Shown here: piece by piece, positions 7,791-17,341 of the stretch
Layout: the number at the start of each line of letters is the position of its first letter
How positions within the stretch are numbered: the first letter of the stretch is position 1
Assembly (NCBI GenBank): GCA_900467745.1
Contig: UBQW01000038.1
Location: 22,521 to 86,520 of the forward strand
DNA length: 64,000 nt
From: Hyphomicrobiales bacterium
GTDB lineage: Bacteria; Pseudomonadota; Alphaproteobacteria; Rhizobiales; Rhizobiaceae
Direction of reading: 5' to 3'
The notes under the pieces: model-generated
Database searches by the model: none
What the model was told of the DNA's origin: nothing
The model's input: the letters and a program-made list of their open reading frames with translations, nothing else
Made by a program: the position numbers and the translations under genes

Positions 7791-8618
7791 TCACGCGCCA
7801 AAGCCGCGGGCAAATGCGCCCGTTCCAACCACACGGCGGGCAAACATCAGAGCGAAGAACGACGGCACCCAGAGCATCACCGATAAAACGGCACCATATT
7901 GAACCACGATCTGATTGTTGATGAAGGTGATCATCAACACCGGCATGGTGCGGATCTCAGGGGCGCCGATGAGCCAGGCGCCTTCGGTTTCATAAAATGT
8001 TCCGACAAAGGTCAGGAGCAAGGCCGCCATGATTGTGGGGGCCGCCTGGGGCAAGGTGATCGACCAGAAAACCCGCAACGGTCCGGCACCTGCATCGCGG
8101 GCAGCCTCTTCCATGCGCCGATCGATATTCTGGAACGCTGCCACGGGGATCCAGATCATCAACATCAACGTCCCGACCAGCTGGATCAGGACAACGCCCC
8201 AGAAGGTGCTGATCAAGCCGAGCTTCAAGAAGATGCCGGCGATCGCCACCAGAAGTCCGAACTTCGGAAAGGCATGCGAGGCCAGAAAAGACAGGAAGAG
8301 TACGTTCTTTCCGGGAAACGACATGCGCGCAAATGCATAAGCCGCGGGCAAGCAAATGACGGCCGACAAAAGCGTGACCGTCGCCGTCAGTCGCAGGCTC
8401 AAGAACAGCGCGTCCCATACATCGGTGCGAGACAGTGTCTGCGACCAGAAGCGGAAACCGAACTGCTGCGGAATGACTGACGGATAGCGCCATACCTCGG
8501 TAAACGCCCAGGTGCCGACCACAACCAGAGGCACGGCGATGAACAGCGTCAGCAGCACGGCAAACAGAATGCCCGCCCAATCGACTTTGGAGCCATTGAA
8601 CTTGGCTATCGTCCTCAT
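7791..8618 (-). CDS. ABC importer permease, second subunit
   Basis: A 275-residue inner-membrane permease of the PotC/ThiP-like BPD_transp_1 family, with about six hydrophobic helices. The EAA loop reads EEAARDAGAGPLRVFWSITL and contacts the ATPase. Its ATG overlaps the stop of the preceding permease gene by 4 bp (ATGA at 8615-8618), showing translational coupling. It forms the channel with the 8615-9508 subunit. Confidence 0.88.
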   Translation of the reverse strand: MRTIAKFNGSKVDWAGILFAVLLTLFIAVPLVVVGTWAFTEVWRYPSVIPQQFGFRFWSQTLSRTDVWDALFLSLRLTATVTLLSAVICLPAAYAFARMSFPGKNVLFLSFLASHAFPKFGLLVAIAGIFLKLGLISTFWGVVLIQLVGTLMLMIWIPVAAFQNIDRRMEEAARDAGAGPLRVFWSITLPQAAPTIMAALLLTFVGTFYETEGAWLIGAPEIRTMPVLMITFINNQIVVQYGAVLSVMLWVPSFFALMFARRVVGTGAFARGFGA

Positions 8619-9508
8619 CGCGACGCCTCCCGATTTTTGGCGATTGATCGCACATAAAAAATGCCGAAGACGAGGCAGAATCCGAAGGAAATTACTGCCT
8701 GCGTCAGCGCATTCAGCGGATCGTTCACATCGGAGAAGGTGCGCTGCATGAACGGCCCCATCATTTCCGGCGATGCCGGGCCGAGCACATACGGCAAAGT
8801 GAAGGACGAGAAGATGCCAAGGATGGCGAAGGACGCCGTGACCAATAGCGAGTTGCCCATACGTGGCAGGATGATCGAGATGAAAACGCGCAGCGGCGAA
8901 GCGCCGACATCACGGGCAGCCTCGACCGAGCTCTTCGCAATACTGCCAAGCCCGGCTGTCAGCATCAGCACCGTCAAAGGAAGATTGTCCCAAACCAGAC
9001 CAATGACTGGCCCCCATGGGGTTAGATAGGGGGACGGGATCTTTGGCAGCCCGACGGCATTGAGCAGGAGATCGACGGTCCCGTTGGGCCCGATCGTGCG
9101 GATCAGCGCATAAGACAGGATGATCGACGGCACGAACATCGGGAAGATCGCCAGGCCCTGAACATAGACTGGGAGACGCCCCTGTGAAAACCGCAGATAA
9201 AGCCCGATCGGCAAGCCGATCACCAGCAGCAACACGCCGCAGACCACGGTCGTCCACAGCGTCACCCAGAGATTGGCGAGGCTGTAGGGATCACTGAAGA
9301 AGAACCGGTAGGAAGCCAGCGACACCGAGGTCGTTCCATCCGCCTGCGCAATGAAAACGGTGGTGATCACGGCCGAAAAGATCGGGTAGACGATCAGCCA
9401 CCCGAGCAGAAGCACCGGCAGGGCGACCAGAAGAAGCCCAACCGGATTCTGCGCGTTGCCCGGCGCGGTTGCCCGCGCCGGCAGCGACAATGTCATGCTT
9501 TTACGCAT
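8615..9508 (-). CDS. ABC importer permease, first subunit
   Basis: A 297-residue inner-membrane permease of the PotB/FbpB-like class. Hydrophobic helices begin at about residue 20 (GLLLVALPVLLLGWLIVYPI), and the EAA loop reads VEAARDVGASPLRVFISIIL. The start ATG at 9506-9508 overlaps the stop codon of the binding-protein gene by one base (TGATG), so the longer upstream frame is not used. It is in the same operon as the binding protein, partner permease and ATPase. Confidence 0.88.
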   Translation of the reverse strand: MRKSMTLSLPARATAPGNAQNPVGLLLVALPVLLLGWLIVYPIFSAVITTVFIAQADGTTSVSLASYRFFFSDPYSLANLWVTLWTTVVCGVLLLVIGLPIGLYLRFSQGRLPVYVQGLAIFPMFVPSIILSYALIRTIGPNGTVDLLLNAVGLPKIPSPYLTPWGPVIGLVWDNLPLTVLMLTAGLGSIAKSSVEAARDVGASPLRVFISIILPRMGNSLLVTASFAILGIFSSFTLPYVLGPASPEMMGPFMQRTFSDVNDPLNALTQAVISFGFCLVFGIFYVRSIAKNREASR

Positions 9509-10653
9509 CAGGTACGGCTGATGCCCGGAGCAACATTGCGATACCAACCGTCGTTGATGTTGCTTTCCCAATCGCCGGCTGGGAAAGTCGGGATGGTGGT
9601 CGGGATGACATCGGCATATTTCTGACGGAGTTCGTCGGAAATGTGATCCCAGGCGACAGCCGGGAAACCACCGAGTTCGGTGATAATCGCTTCCTGGATT
9701 TCCTTCGTCAGCATGAACGCCGCAAGTTTCAGTGCCGCATCCTTGTTGGCGCCGTTCGTAAACACCGTCATGCGCGAGAAGTCGCCGCAAAGCGCCAGAT
9801 CGGTGAGCTGGACAAGGCCGGTCGTCTCAGGCAGTACGCCCTGCGACAGGGCCTGCAGCACCTGGTCGGACCAGACCGGGGTCATCGTGACAACGCCCTG
9901 GGCAAGCAATTGGATCGACTGCGTATTGCCGGAGGTGTAGGCACCCTTTTCATAAAGTGACGGCGCGAGATCGTTGAGGATCGCCCAAGCCGGCGTCAGG
10001 GCCTGATTTGCGAAATCAGCCGTGAAGTTGTCGATGGTGAACTTCTTGGGATCGCGACCGTTGGCTTCGTGGATCGCGCGGCGAACGAAATTGCCGCCCG
10101 AACCGCCCTTGTCGGGGCGATTGTAGATGAACTGGCCAGGATTGGCCTTGATCCAGGCCGTCAGTTGTTCCCAGGTCTTCGGCGCATCCTTGGGGTCAAG
10201 CTTGGTCTTGTCGTAGGCTAGCAACACCTGCGAACCGCGATAGGGCAGCGAATACGGGCTGTCGACGCTGAGCGGATTGACGGTCGCGAAGCCATCGATG
10301 TTCTCGGCCGAGAACTTGACCCAAAGGCCGGCATCGATACCACCTGTGGGCAGTCGTGGGTTGAACGCTTCAAAGATATCCGACTGCGGATCCGTCTTCG
10401 ACTTGAGAGCCGCAAGCGCACGGTCTGCAATCGCACGCAAGCCCGCGTTGTCACCTGCATCCGTAACCTTTACGGCAGCTTCGGGGTGCGCCTTTTTGAA
10501 GGCCGGAAGCACGGTGTTGTTCCAGAAGTCGATAATGTTGGCGTCGGAACCACTATAGAGGTTGATCGTGCCATCTGCAGCCATCGCTAAGCGTGGCAGG
10601 GCCAGCAGACCGGCTGCCGCCGAAGATGTGACAAGAAACTCGCGTCTGTTCAT
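9508..10653 (-). CDS. ABC importer substrate-binding protein, Tat-type signal
   Basis: A 381-residue periplasmic solute-binding protein (type 2 fold, spermidine/iron/YnjB-like class). The N-terminus MNRREFLVTSSAAAG has the twin-arginine RRxFL pattern, and the signal ends near AMAADG. Tat export would mean folding before export. It starts at 10653 with GGAGA 7 nt upstream; 38 extra codons upstream in frame lack a signal peptide. It is the first gene of the SBP-permease-permease-ATPase-GDPD operon. The ligand is not readable; a phosphodiester such as a glycerophospho-compound is inferred from the terminal GDPD gene. Confidence 0.85.
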   Translation of the reverse strand: MNRREFLVTSSAAAGLLALPRLAMAADGTINLYSGSDANIIDFWNNTVLPAFKKAHPEAAVKVTDAGDNAGLRAIADRALAALKSKTDPQSDIFEAFNPRLPTGGIDAGLWVKFSAENIDGFATVNPLSVDSPYSLPYRGSQVLLAYDKTKLDPKDAPKTWEQLTAWIKANPGQFIYNRPDKGGSGGNFVRRAIHEANGRDPKKFTIDNFTADFANQALTPAWAILNDLAPSLYEKGAYTSGNTQSIQLLAQGVVTMTPVWSDQVLQALSQGVLPETTGLVQLTDLALCGDFSRMTVFTNGANKDAALKLAAFMLTKEIQEAIITELGGFPAVAWDHISDELRQKYADVIPTTIPTFPAGDWESNINDGWYRNVAPGISRT

Positions 10654-10858
10654 GACCGTCTCCATTGTTTCGGGCGTTGCCCTTCGGACTACGGCTCTGC
10701 TATCGCCGGCGCGTAACAGTGACATGACAAAATGAGCTCTGAAGTCATTTTTTGCACACCCGTGCAATCCAGTTGTGCAAAAGACGATGCAAGGCGGTTT
10801 TGGATAGCCATTGAATACAACGTCTCGGTTCTCGAACGGGGTGCCGGAACCCCGATAT

Positions 10859-11806
10859 TCAATTCTTGAATATCAGGCAGATCTGGTTGGTCTTGCGGAT
10901 CTGTCTGCAGACCTCGTTAGCCTCCCCCCTTGTCTGCCGCGCAATGCGGGTCACGTAGCGCGGTCGGAAACCGAAGCTGCGGTCACGCTGCCGCAGGATA
11001 AGAGGCTGCTCCTGGTCGAGAGGTGCCGGAAACCGTGCAATCGCCGCAAAGAAAAGGCGACGGGCAACATCGGGGTCGGCGCTGGCCGCGATCTGCACGC
11101 CCCAAGGCGCCCAGTTTCCCTCCGGCCGCCAGACCGGATCGGCCATCTTGCGGCGATCGGCAAGCGCCACGCAGCTTTCGATAAAGGGCTGATCCTCTGC
11201 CAGGGGACCAGCCGCCTTGTCGGGTGCCGAGGACTTCCACTCCTCGACGCTATGCGCCGTAATCGCCATCACATAACTGCGGGTCTCCGTCGGCAGGCCG
11301 CCGCCATTGAGAAAGTTCGATAGCCCGTTTTCGCCGGCATTGTAGGCAGCGGCCGCAAGGCCGAGATTGCCGAAGCGATCCCTGAGCTCGTCAAGATATT
11401 CGGCCGATTTTTGCAAGGCTTCCAGAACATCGTAACTGTCCTGCAGCCCGCGCAGCTTGGCGGTACCCGGCATGAACTGCGCTATTCCCTGCGCGCCCTT
11501 ATAGCTCAACGCGTCCGGCCTGAACCGGCTCTCGCGCCAAATCAGCCGGGCGAAGAAATCCGGCGGCAGGTCATGTTCGCTCGCGGTCCGTTCGATCGCA
11601 CCGCAGAGGTCGCGGTTGAAGCTGTCCTTGCGAATGCAAAGGGTCTCCGCCGAGCCCGTCATCGAGCGTGTGTAGAGGCAGGCTGCCTCCGGCTGAGCTT
11701 CGATGGTCTCAGCAGCGCCGGCCGGGCCAATCAGTGTCATGCAAAGAGAGAGGCGCAAACCCCACGACACGAATAGAAAGATGCTGCGCCGCCTGATCAC
11801 GATCAT
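10859..11806 (-). CDS. Lytic murein transglycosylase (SLT/Slt70-type domain)
   Basis: Cuts peptidoglycan glycan strands to 1,6-anhydro ends in the periplasm. The sequence shows the SLT marks in order: the catalytic Glu in IWRESRF, then GAQGIAQFMPGTA, then AAYNAGENG. The start at 11806 gives a signal peptide (MIVIRRRSIFLFVSWG..., ending near GAAE) and 315 residues; ATG 11860 is a possible longer start. After the catalytic domain there is about 120 residues without a domain I recognise. It lies alone between two sugar/phosphodiester transport loci and appears independently transcribed. Confidence 0.85.
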   Translation of the reverse strand: MIVIRRRSIFLFVSWGLRLSLCMTLIGPAGAAETIEAQPEAACLYTRSMTGSAETLCIRKDSFNRDLCGAIERTASEHDLPPDFFARLIWRESRFRPDALSYKGAQGIAQFMPGTAKLRGLQDSYDVLEALQKSAEYLDELRDRFGNLGLAAAAYNAGENGLSNFLNGGGLPTETRSYVMAITAHSVEEWKSSAPDKAAGPLAEDQPFIESCVALADRRKMADPVWRPEGNWAPWGVQIAASADPDVARRLFFAAIARFPAPLDQEQPLILRQRDRSFGFRPRYVTRIARQTRGEANEVCRQIRKTNQICLIFKN

Positions 11807-11930
11807 TTGCTCTCGGCGCCACGCTGGCGGCGCCGCCATTGGATGATGTCTGGCAAGCATACCATTTCGTTTGGACCCCGTAGTCAAGATGTCGCTAAGA
11901 CAGCGACCTCCTGGCGCCGAGCGGATGGTG

Positions 11931-12920
11931 TCAGGCGGTGGATCCCCAGCGGGCATTGCAGGTCAGCGTTATGCTGTGGGGCCCCGGCAAATCGGCATCG
12001 TGACGTTCGATGAGCTCGACAACCGCATCGATGAAGGCGACATGGTCGAGGCTTAGCGTCGTCAAGTCGTTGCAATCCCACGCAGCCATTGCAATCCCAT
12101 CCTGGCCGACGATGGCGATATCATCAGGGGTGTTCTTGCCGAGCATGCGCCGCGCGGCATCGCGCGCGCCGATCGCCATCACGTCGTTGCCGCAAATGAT
12201 GGCATCGACCTTCGAGCGATGCAGCAAAAGCACCGCTTCCTTGAAGCCGGAATCATAGGTGTAGTCGCCAAAGGCCTCGGCCTCGATGGCCATCCCGCGC
12301 CTGGCGAGTGCATCCGCGAACCATTTGCGTCGAAGCTTGTCGATCCAGCTGGATTTGGTGCCGGAGAGGTAGGCAAAGCGCTTCTTGCCGTCATTGACAA
12401 TCTTCTCGATGATCTCGTCAGCCGCAGCCGCGCCATCGATGCGAATATTTGAGACGTTTTCGTTGTCCAAGGGTTCGAACGAGACGATGATAGGCTTGGT
12501 CGTATGAAAGATATCGACCGCGTCTTGCATCGACACCATGTCCGAGAAAACGACGACATGATCCACCTGATAGGTGGATGCCAACCGCATCAGTTGCAGG
12601 CGATCGTCGTGATCTGCACAGCACAGGATGATCGGCAGCAGCTGGCGCGCCTGCAACCTGTGGACCAACAATTGCTGCTCTTCGGCCTCGCAAGGATTGC
12701 CAATGGCATTGACGACAAGGGCGACCAACCTCGATCGTTGATTGTTCAGCGAACGGGCAATCGCGTTCGGCTGATAGCCGTGTTCGCGCGCGACCGACAA
12801 AATTCGATCGCGCGTGGCGCTGCCGATCCTGGAATCGGGCGAAAAGGCACGGGAAATGGTGGCGGAGGATACCCCGGCGAGCTTTGCCAGTTCCTTCGAG
12901 GTGATCCGCCGCTTGTTCAT
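11931..12920 (-). CDS. LacI-family transcriptional regulator
   Basis: A 329-residue repressor. The N-terminal LacI helix-turn-helix (SKELAKLAGVSSATISRAF) is followed by the hinge helix (PNAIARSLNNQRS) and a periplasmic-binding-like sugar domain (ICGNDVMAIGA, DIAIVGQDG). The ATG at 12920 is chosen because LacI HTHs begin within a few residues of the N-terminus. It lies 19 bp after the oxidoreductase gene on the same strand, in one transcript. A CG-centred inverted repeat at 13963-13982 between this transcript and the divergent importer operon is its likely operator, so it probably controls both directions in response to a sugar or a keto-sugar. Confidence 0.9.
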   Translation of the reverse strand: MNKRRITSKELAKLAGVSSATISRAFSPDSRIGSATRDRILSVAREHGYQPNAIARSLNNQRSRLVALVVNAIGNPCEAEEQQLLVHRLQARQLLPIILCCADHDDRLQLMRLASTYQVDHVVVFSDMVSMQDAVDIFHTTKPIIVSFEPLDNENVSNIRIDGAAAADEIIEKIVNDGKKRFAYLSGTKSSWIDKLRRKWFADALARRGMAIEAEAFGDYTYDSGFKEAVLLLHRSKVDAIICGNDVMAIGARDAARRMLGKNTPDDIAIVGQDGIAMAAWDCNDLTTLSLDHVAFIDAVVELIERHDADLPGPHSITLTCNARWGSTA

Positions 12921-12939
12921 GTCTCGTGTCCCGATACGT

Positions 12940-13944
12940 CTATTGCGCTGGCCGGACGGGCATGCCGTCGGCTGCCGCCGATTCCTTGATTGCATCCCAC
13001 AGCCTAGCGAAACGCAGACCCATTTCAACGGAGCCGGTGTTTTCCATTTCACCGGCGCGAATGGCGAGGAAGTTCTTCATCGGGTTTCCGAGAATTTCGG
13101 CCTCTTCGCGCGGCTCGTTGACCCGACCGACGCTGATCTCGCGCCAGCCGCCCCAGGCATCGATCCGCACGATCGCCTTCGAATAGAAGAAGGTGATGTA
13201 GGAGGCGCAGCCAGGAGGCCCCTCGCCTGCGGCCGTCAATGTCGCCATGGCGCCGTTCTTCAAGCGGGCGGAAACGGCGGTGGCAATATCGACCTTGCGG
13301 CCATGCTTGTTCATATAGGCCGATACACTGGCGAAGTCGGAATTGGCCAGCAGGCAGACGGTATTCATCATGTGTGCGCCGGTGTCGAACATGAAGCCGC
13401 CGCCCGAGATTTCCGGCTCCTGTTTCCAGTGACCTGCATAGTTGCCCGCCCAGCTTTCCCAGATCATGCCCGAAATCGCGATAAGCTCGCCGAACTCTCC
13501 AGCGAGCGCGCGCTTGCGCGTGTCAATCACCAGCGGCGAGAGGCCGCCCTGGAAAGCAGTAACAACAGTGACGCCACTTTTCTTCTGCGCCGCGATCAGC
13601 GTCTCAGCCTCGGCAACAGTCGTGACCATCGGCTTTTCAAGGAAGAGATCGATGCCGGCTTCGACGACGGCCGCCGCCTGTTCGCCGTGAAAGGCGTGCG
13701 GGGTGGAGATATAGACGATGTCGAGCGCATCGCGGCATTTCGCGAGCATCTCGCGGTAGTCCTCGAAGCTCTTCGGCGCCGGCGCTCCAGCCGCGATGCA
13801 CACGTCGATCAGGCGCTGGCGCGACGAAGCGGTCGTATCAGCAAGCGCTACGAACTCGATCTCCGGCATGGCCGCCCAGCTCGCCGCATACTCAGCCGCC
13901 TTCAGGCCTGCGCCGATCACGCCAAGCCGCAACTTCTGTGTCAT
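12940..13944 (-). CDS. Gfo/Idh/MocA-family sugar oxidoreductase (ThuB-like)
   Basis: A 334-residue NAD(P)-dependent sugar dehydrogenase. It has an N-terminal Rossmann fold (LGVIGAGLKAAEY), the family EKP motif (LFLEKPMVTT) and the C-terminal catalytic segment GGGFMFDTGAHMMN with the conserved Asp and His. Family members oxidise sugar rings, often at C3. ThuB, a member linked to ThuA in Sinorhizobium trehalose use, is the closest functional model because a ThuA-like gene lies in the divergent operon. It is transcribed away from that operon together with the LacI gene. The exact sugar is unknown. Confidence 0.85.
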   Translation of the reverse strand: MTQKLRLGVIGAGLKAAEYAASWAAMPEIEFVALADTTASSRQRLIDVCIAAGAPAPKSFEDYREMLAKCRDALDIVYISTPHAFHGEQAAAVVEAGIDLFLEKPMVTTVAEAETLIAAQKKSGVTVVTAFQGGLSPLVIDTRKRALAGEFGELIAISGMIWESWAGNYAGHWKQEPEISGGGFMFDTGAHMMNTVCLLANSDFASVSAYMNKHGRKVDIATAVSARLKNGAMATLTAAGEGPPGCASYITFFYSKAIVRIDAWGGWREISVGRVNEPREEAEILGNPMKNFLAIRAGEMENTGSVEMGLRFARLWDAIKESAAADGMPVRPAQ

Positions 13945-13962
13945 GAAACTCCTCCCACATGA

Positions 13963-13982
13963 TTGTGTACACGATTACACAA
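13963..13982. promoter_or_regulatory. Putative LacI-family operator
   Basis: Inverted repeat TTGTGTA-CACGAT-TACACAA, 20 bp, with a central CG step as is usual for LacI-family operators. It lies 19 bp upstream of the oxidoreductase start (leftward) and about 160 bp upstream of the binding-protein start (rightward). A related half-site GTGTACA occurs at 14084-14090. Confidence 0.75.
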
Positions 13983-14141
13983 ACAGAAAACTCGGCGCAA
14001 GTTCTATTTTAATGCGTTAAATCAATGTATTATATGAACTTGTAAATTCTTTCGGAAATCCATCTTGCCTCATTGAGGAATGCGTGTACATTTTTCGAAC
14101 GGTGCTGGAGGGCGCCGCCAATCAAAAAGGGAGGACTTCCG

Positions 14142-15434
14142 TTGAAGAAGACGGTCATTGGTGGCCTGTGCGCCATTTTGCTCAGCGCGGTCTCGACGCT
14201 GGCGCATGCCGAAACAATCCGAATTGCAAATCACGGCCAGGCCGGCATCGACGCCATGAAGTCGACGGTCGAGGCGATCGAAAAGAAATACGGAGTGACC
14301 GTCGAGGTCGTCGAATACCCGGCGCCCGACAAGGATTACCTGACGAAGCTGCTCACCGAGCTTGGCGCCGGCAACGCGCCGGATCTGTTCTCGATCCCGT
14401 CGACGGCGGCTGTGGCCGATATGGTCGAAGCCGGATACCTCGCCCCTGTAACCAAGGAGATCACCGCCTGGGACGGCTACGCGAATTTCTATGACGTCGC
14501 AAAGCAGCTGGCCGTGAGCCCCGATGGCGAAACTTACGTCATGCCGTTCATGCTTGGCATCCAGGAAATCTACTTCCGCAAGGATGTGCTGGAGAAAGCC
14601 GGCATTTCGACCGAGCAACCGAAGACCTGGCAGGAACTGCTGGATCGCGCCGCTGAAGTGAAGGCGAAGACAGGCGCCTACGGCCTGCTCTTCCCGGCCG
14701 GCGTGTCCTGGGGTAGCGGCGCTTTCGATGAAGGCTTCCAGCATCTGCTCGTCGGCTCCAAGACGCCGCAGCTGGTCGACGCCGATGGAAAACTCGATCT
14801 CAGTGGCGAAGGCATCAAGGACGTCTTCGGCGTCTACAAGGAGCTCATCGACAAGGATCTGATGCCGACCCAGCCGCTGCTCGGCCCAGAGCCGTGGGTC
14901 ATTCCCAAGTACCAGATGTTCCCTGATGGCAAGCTTGCGGCAACTACGTGCGGTTCCTGGTGCTACATCTTCGATTGGGGCCGCGAGAGCAAGAACCCGA
15001 TCCCAGAGGTGACAAAGATCGTCGGCACCTGGACAGTTCCTGGCCAGACGGGCGGCCAGTACGTGCTCGCGAACCTTGCTGCTCCGTGGGCCGTTAACGC
15101 GAAGTCCGCGAACGTCGAGCTGGCGACGAAGGCGCTGCTTGAGATCGGTTCGGTCGACACACAGGTCTCCTACGCCGCGCGCATCGGCAATATTCCGGCA
15201 AGCAAGGATGCGGCTAAGAGCGCCGAGTTCCAGAAGCTGACGGAACTCGTTCCGATCCACGCCGCGGCCGGCAACGGCGTCTTCCTGAAGCAGGCGTCCG
15301 GCTTCGGCACCATCGCCGAAGGCGTGGCACGGGCAACCGAAGCGCTGCTGCGCAAGGAGACGGACGCCGCCGGTGCCCAGAAGATCCTTGTCGATTACGT
15401 CAAGGAAACGCTCGGCGACGACGTGGTGAAATAA
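14142..15434 (+). CDS. Sugar ABC transporter substrate-binding protein (CUT1), TTG start
   Basis: A 430-residue periplasmic binding protein of the maltose/trehalose (family 1) type. The start is read as TTG at 14142: GGGAGG at 14129-14134 is ideally spaced and the signal peptide (KKTVIGGLCAILLSAVSTLAHAE) begins here. An in-frame ATG at 14073 adds 23 unlikely residues and lacks such a site. It is the first gene of the operon SBP-permease-permease-ATPase-ThuA. The gene order resembles thuEFGKA of Sinorhizobium, which takes up trehalose, maltose and sucrose, but the ligand here is unproved. Confidence 0.88.
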   Translation: MKKTVIGGLCAILLSAVSTLAHAETIRIANHGQAGIDAMKSTVEAIEKKYGVTVEVVEYPAPDKDYLTKLLTELGAGNAPDLFSIPSTAAVADMVEAGYLAPVTKEITAWDGYANFYDVAKQLAVSPDGETYVMPFMLGIQEIYFRKDVLEKAGISTEQPKTWQELLDRAAEVKAKTGAYGLLFPAGVSWGSGAFDEGFQHLLVGSKTPQLVDADGKLDLSGEGIKDVFGVYKELIDKDLMPTQPLLGPEPWVIPKYQMFPDGKLAATTCGSWCYIFDWGRESKNPIPEVTKIVGTWTVPGQTGGQYVLANLAAPWAVNAKSANVELATKALLEIGSVDTQVSYAARIGNIPASKDAAKSAEFQKLTELVPIHAAAGNGVFLKQASGFGTIAEGVARATEALLRKETDAAGAQKILVDYVKETLGDDVVK

Positions 15435-15519
15435 TCCTCAAGCCCTTCAACTTCCGCCCAAGACTGCAGGCGCGGCCCGCTGGCCGCGTCTGCGATCATC
15501 AGACAAGGTTGCGAGCTTC

Positions 15520-16407
15520 ATGGTCCTCAATTCTCACGAACGACGCGTCGAGCGGCAGCTCCTCGTGATCCTGCTGCCGTCGCTGGTCCTGCTTCTGGCC
15601 TTCGTGATCTATCCCGCGCTTTACTCCGTCTACCTGAGCTTCACCAACGAAGCTCTCACCGGCGCCGCAGCGCTGCGTCCGCGCTTCGTGGGCATTCGCA
15701 ACTACATGCGCCTGCTGAATGACGCGAAATTCTGGAACGCGCTCATCGTGACGTTTTTCTTCGTGGTCGGCTCGGCGGTGATCGGCCAGTTCGTACTCGG
15801 CCTGATTTCAGCCATTGCGCTGCGCCGGCAGATCCTTTTCCGCCAGATATTCTCCTCGATGATCCTGCTGCCCAACGCGGCACCCGAGGTCGTTGCCGGC
15901 TTCATGTGGATTTCGATGCTGGCCGGCGGCGAGAACGCAACGCTCAGCCGCATCGTGAGCTTCTTCGGCGTGACGCCCACCGACTGGCTCCAGGTCTTCC
16001 CGCTGACGATGATCATCGTCGTCAACACATGGCGCGGCATCGCCACCGCGATGATCCTCTTGACTGCGGGCCTCAGCACCATTCCGAGCGAAATCTACGA
16101 GGCTGCCCGCATGGACGGCGCCACGCCATCGCAGATGTTCCGCCGCATCACGCTTCCCCTCATGATGCCGACGATCCTTCTCTACATGCTCATTTCCGCC
16201 GTCTCGACGATCGCGGTCTTCGGTCTTGTCTATGCGCTGACGCGCGGCGGCCCTGGTGGTGCGACCGAAGTCATCAGCATCTACATCTACAACCAGTCCT
16301 TCACTGCCTTCCAGCTCGGCTACGGCGCCGCGGTCGCGGTCGTCACTCTGGTGATCTCGCTGATCCTCGGCATCGCATACGTGCGGGCAATGAAGGTGGA
16401 GGTCTGA
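15520..16407 (+). CDS. Sugar ABC transporter permease (UgpA/MalF type)
   Basis: A 295-residue inner-membrane permease of the CUT1 family with six hydrophobic helices, the first at about residues 15-37. The EAA loop reads YEAARMDGATPSQMFRRITL, the contact point for the ATPase. It pairs with the next permease, whose ATG begins 1 base after this stop codon, so the two are translated together. Confidence 0.9.
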   Translation: MVLNSHERRVERQLLVILLPSLVLLLAFVIYPALYSVYLSFTNEALTGAAALRPRFVGIRNYMRLLNDAKFWNALIVTFFFVVGSAVIGQFVLGLISAIALRRQILFRQIFSSMILLPNAAPEVVAGFMWISMLAGGENATLSRIVSFFGVTPTDWLQVFPLTMIIVVNTWRGIATAMILLTAGLSTIPSEIYEAARMDGATPSQMFRRITLPLMMPTILLYMLISAVSTIAVFGLVYALTRGGPGGATEVISIYIYNQSFTAFQLGYGAAVAVVTLVISLILGIAYVRAMKVEV

Positions 16408-16408
16408 C

Positions 16409-17320
16409 ATGGCAGTGCTTTCCCCGACAGAAAACGCCAACAAGACCCGATCGGATCTGCTCGCCTACGCCACGCTGTCGCTGATCTCGATCTTCTGCGC
16501 CGTACCGTTCCTCTGGGTTCTGCTCGCCTCGCTCGATGGCAATGCCCAGCTGTTTCTCCGCTGGCCGGAACAATGGACGCTCGACAACTATCTGCGTGTC
16601 TTCACCAAGGAGGACGGGGCGAAGTGGCTCTTCAATTCGCTCTTTGTCGTCGGCTCCGCAACGGTACTGGTCATGGTGCTGGCCGGCCTCGGCGGCTACG
16701 CCTTGTCGCGCACGCGGGCCTGGTGGAAGCTGCCGTTTCTCTACGCGATCCTTCTGATCCGCGTCTTGCCGCCGACAGCACTTGTGGTGCCGCTCTACAA
16801 GTTCCTGCTGACGCTCAACAATGCCGAGGGCGCGATCCTGCGGCCGATCTTCGGCGAATACGCGCGGCCGATCATGCGCTGGACGGGCTTTATCGACGGT
16901 TACCTCGGCCTGATCCTGGTGCTTGCGACCATGCAGCTGCCGCTGGCGCTGTGGATCATGAAAACCTTTTTTGACGGCCTTCCGCGCGACTATGAAGAAG
17001 CAGCGCTGATGGATGGCGCAACGATGACGCAGCGCATCCGTCGCGTCCTGATCCCGCTGGCGCTGCCGGGGCTGGCCGCAGCCGGGTTGTTTGCCTTTAT
17101 GTCGGCATGGGGCGATTTCCTGCTGCCGCTGATCTTCCTCTCGTCACCGGAACTGCAAACGCTTCCCCTCGGCCTCTTTCGCGCTTTCCTGCGCATCAAT
17201 GAGATCGATTACGGCCTGCTCGCCGCCCTCGCTTTCATCTACCTCCTGCCGGCTGTGATCGCCTTCGGCTTCGCGCGGCGCTTCCTCGTCCAGACCTTTT
17301 CGGGCGGCGTCAAAGGCTAA
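16409..17320 (+). CDS. Sugar ABC transporter permease (UgpE/MalG type)
   Basis: A 303-residue inner-membrane permease, the MalG-type partner of the preceding gene. Six helices are visible, the first at about residues 15-35. The EAA loop is YEEAALMDGATMTQRIRRVL. Its C-terminal part carries the usual MalG-like features (GDFLLPLIFL). The gene is packed directly between the MalF-type permease and the ATPase. Confidence 0.9.
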   Translation: MAVLSPTENANKTRSDLLAYATLSLISIFCAVPFLWVLLASLDGNAQLFLRWPEQWTLDNYLRVFTKEDGAKWLFNSLFVVGSATVLVMVLAGLGGYALSRTRAWWKLPFLYAILLIRVLPPTALVVPLYKFLLTLNNAEGAILRPIFGEYARPIMRWTGFIDGYLGLILVLATMQLPLALWIMKTFFDGLPRDYEEAALMDGATMTQRIRRVLIPLALPGLAAAGLFAFMSAWGDFLLPLIFLSSPELQTLPLGLFRAFLRINEIDYGLLAALAFIYLLPAVIAFGFARRFLVQTFSGGVKG

Positions 17321-17341
17321 TATCCAGAAAGAGTTTTACAG

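Noticed and set aside
14070..15260. 396-residue minus-strand frame
   Set aside because: Antisense to the sugar-binding protein gene, which has a signal peptide and operon context.
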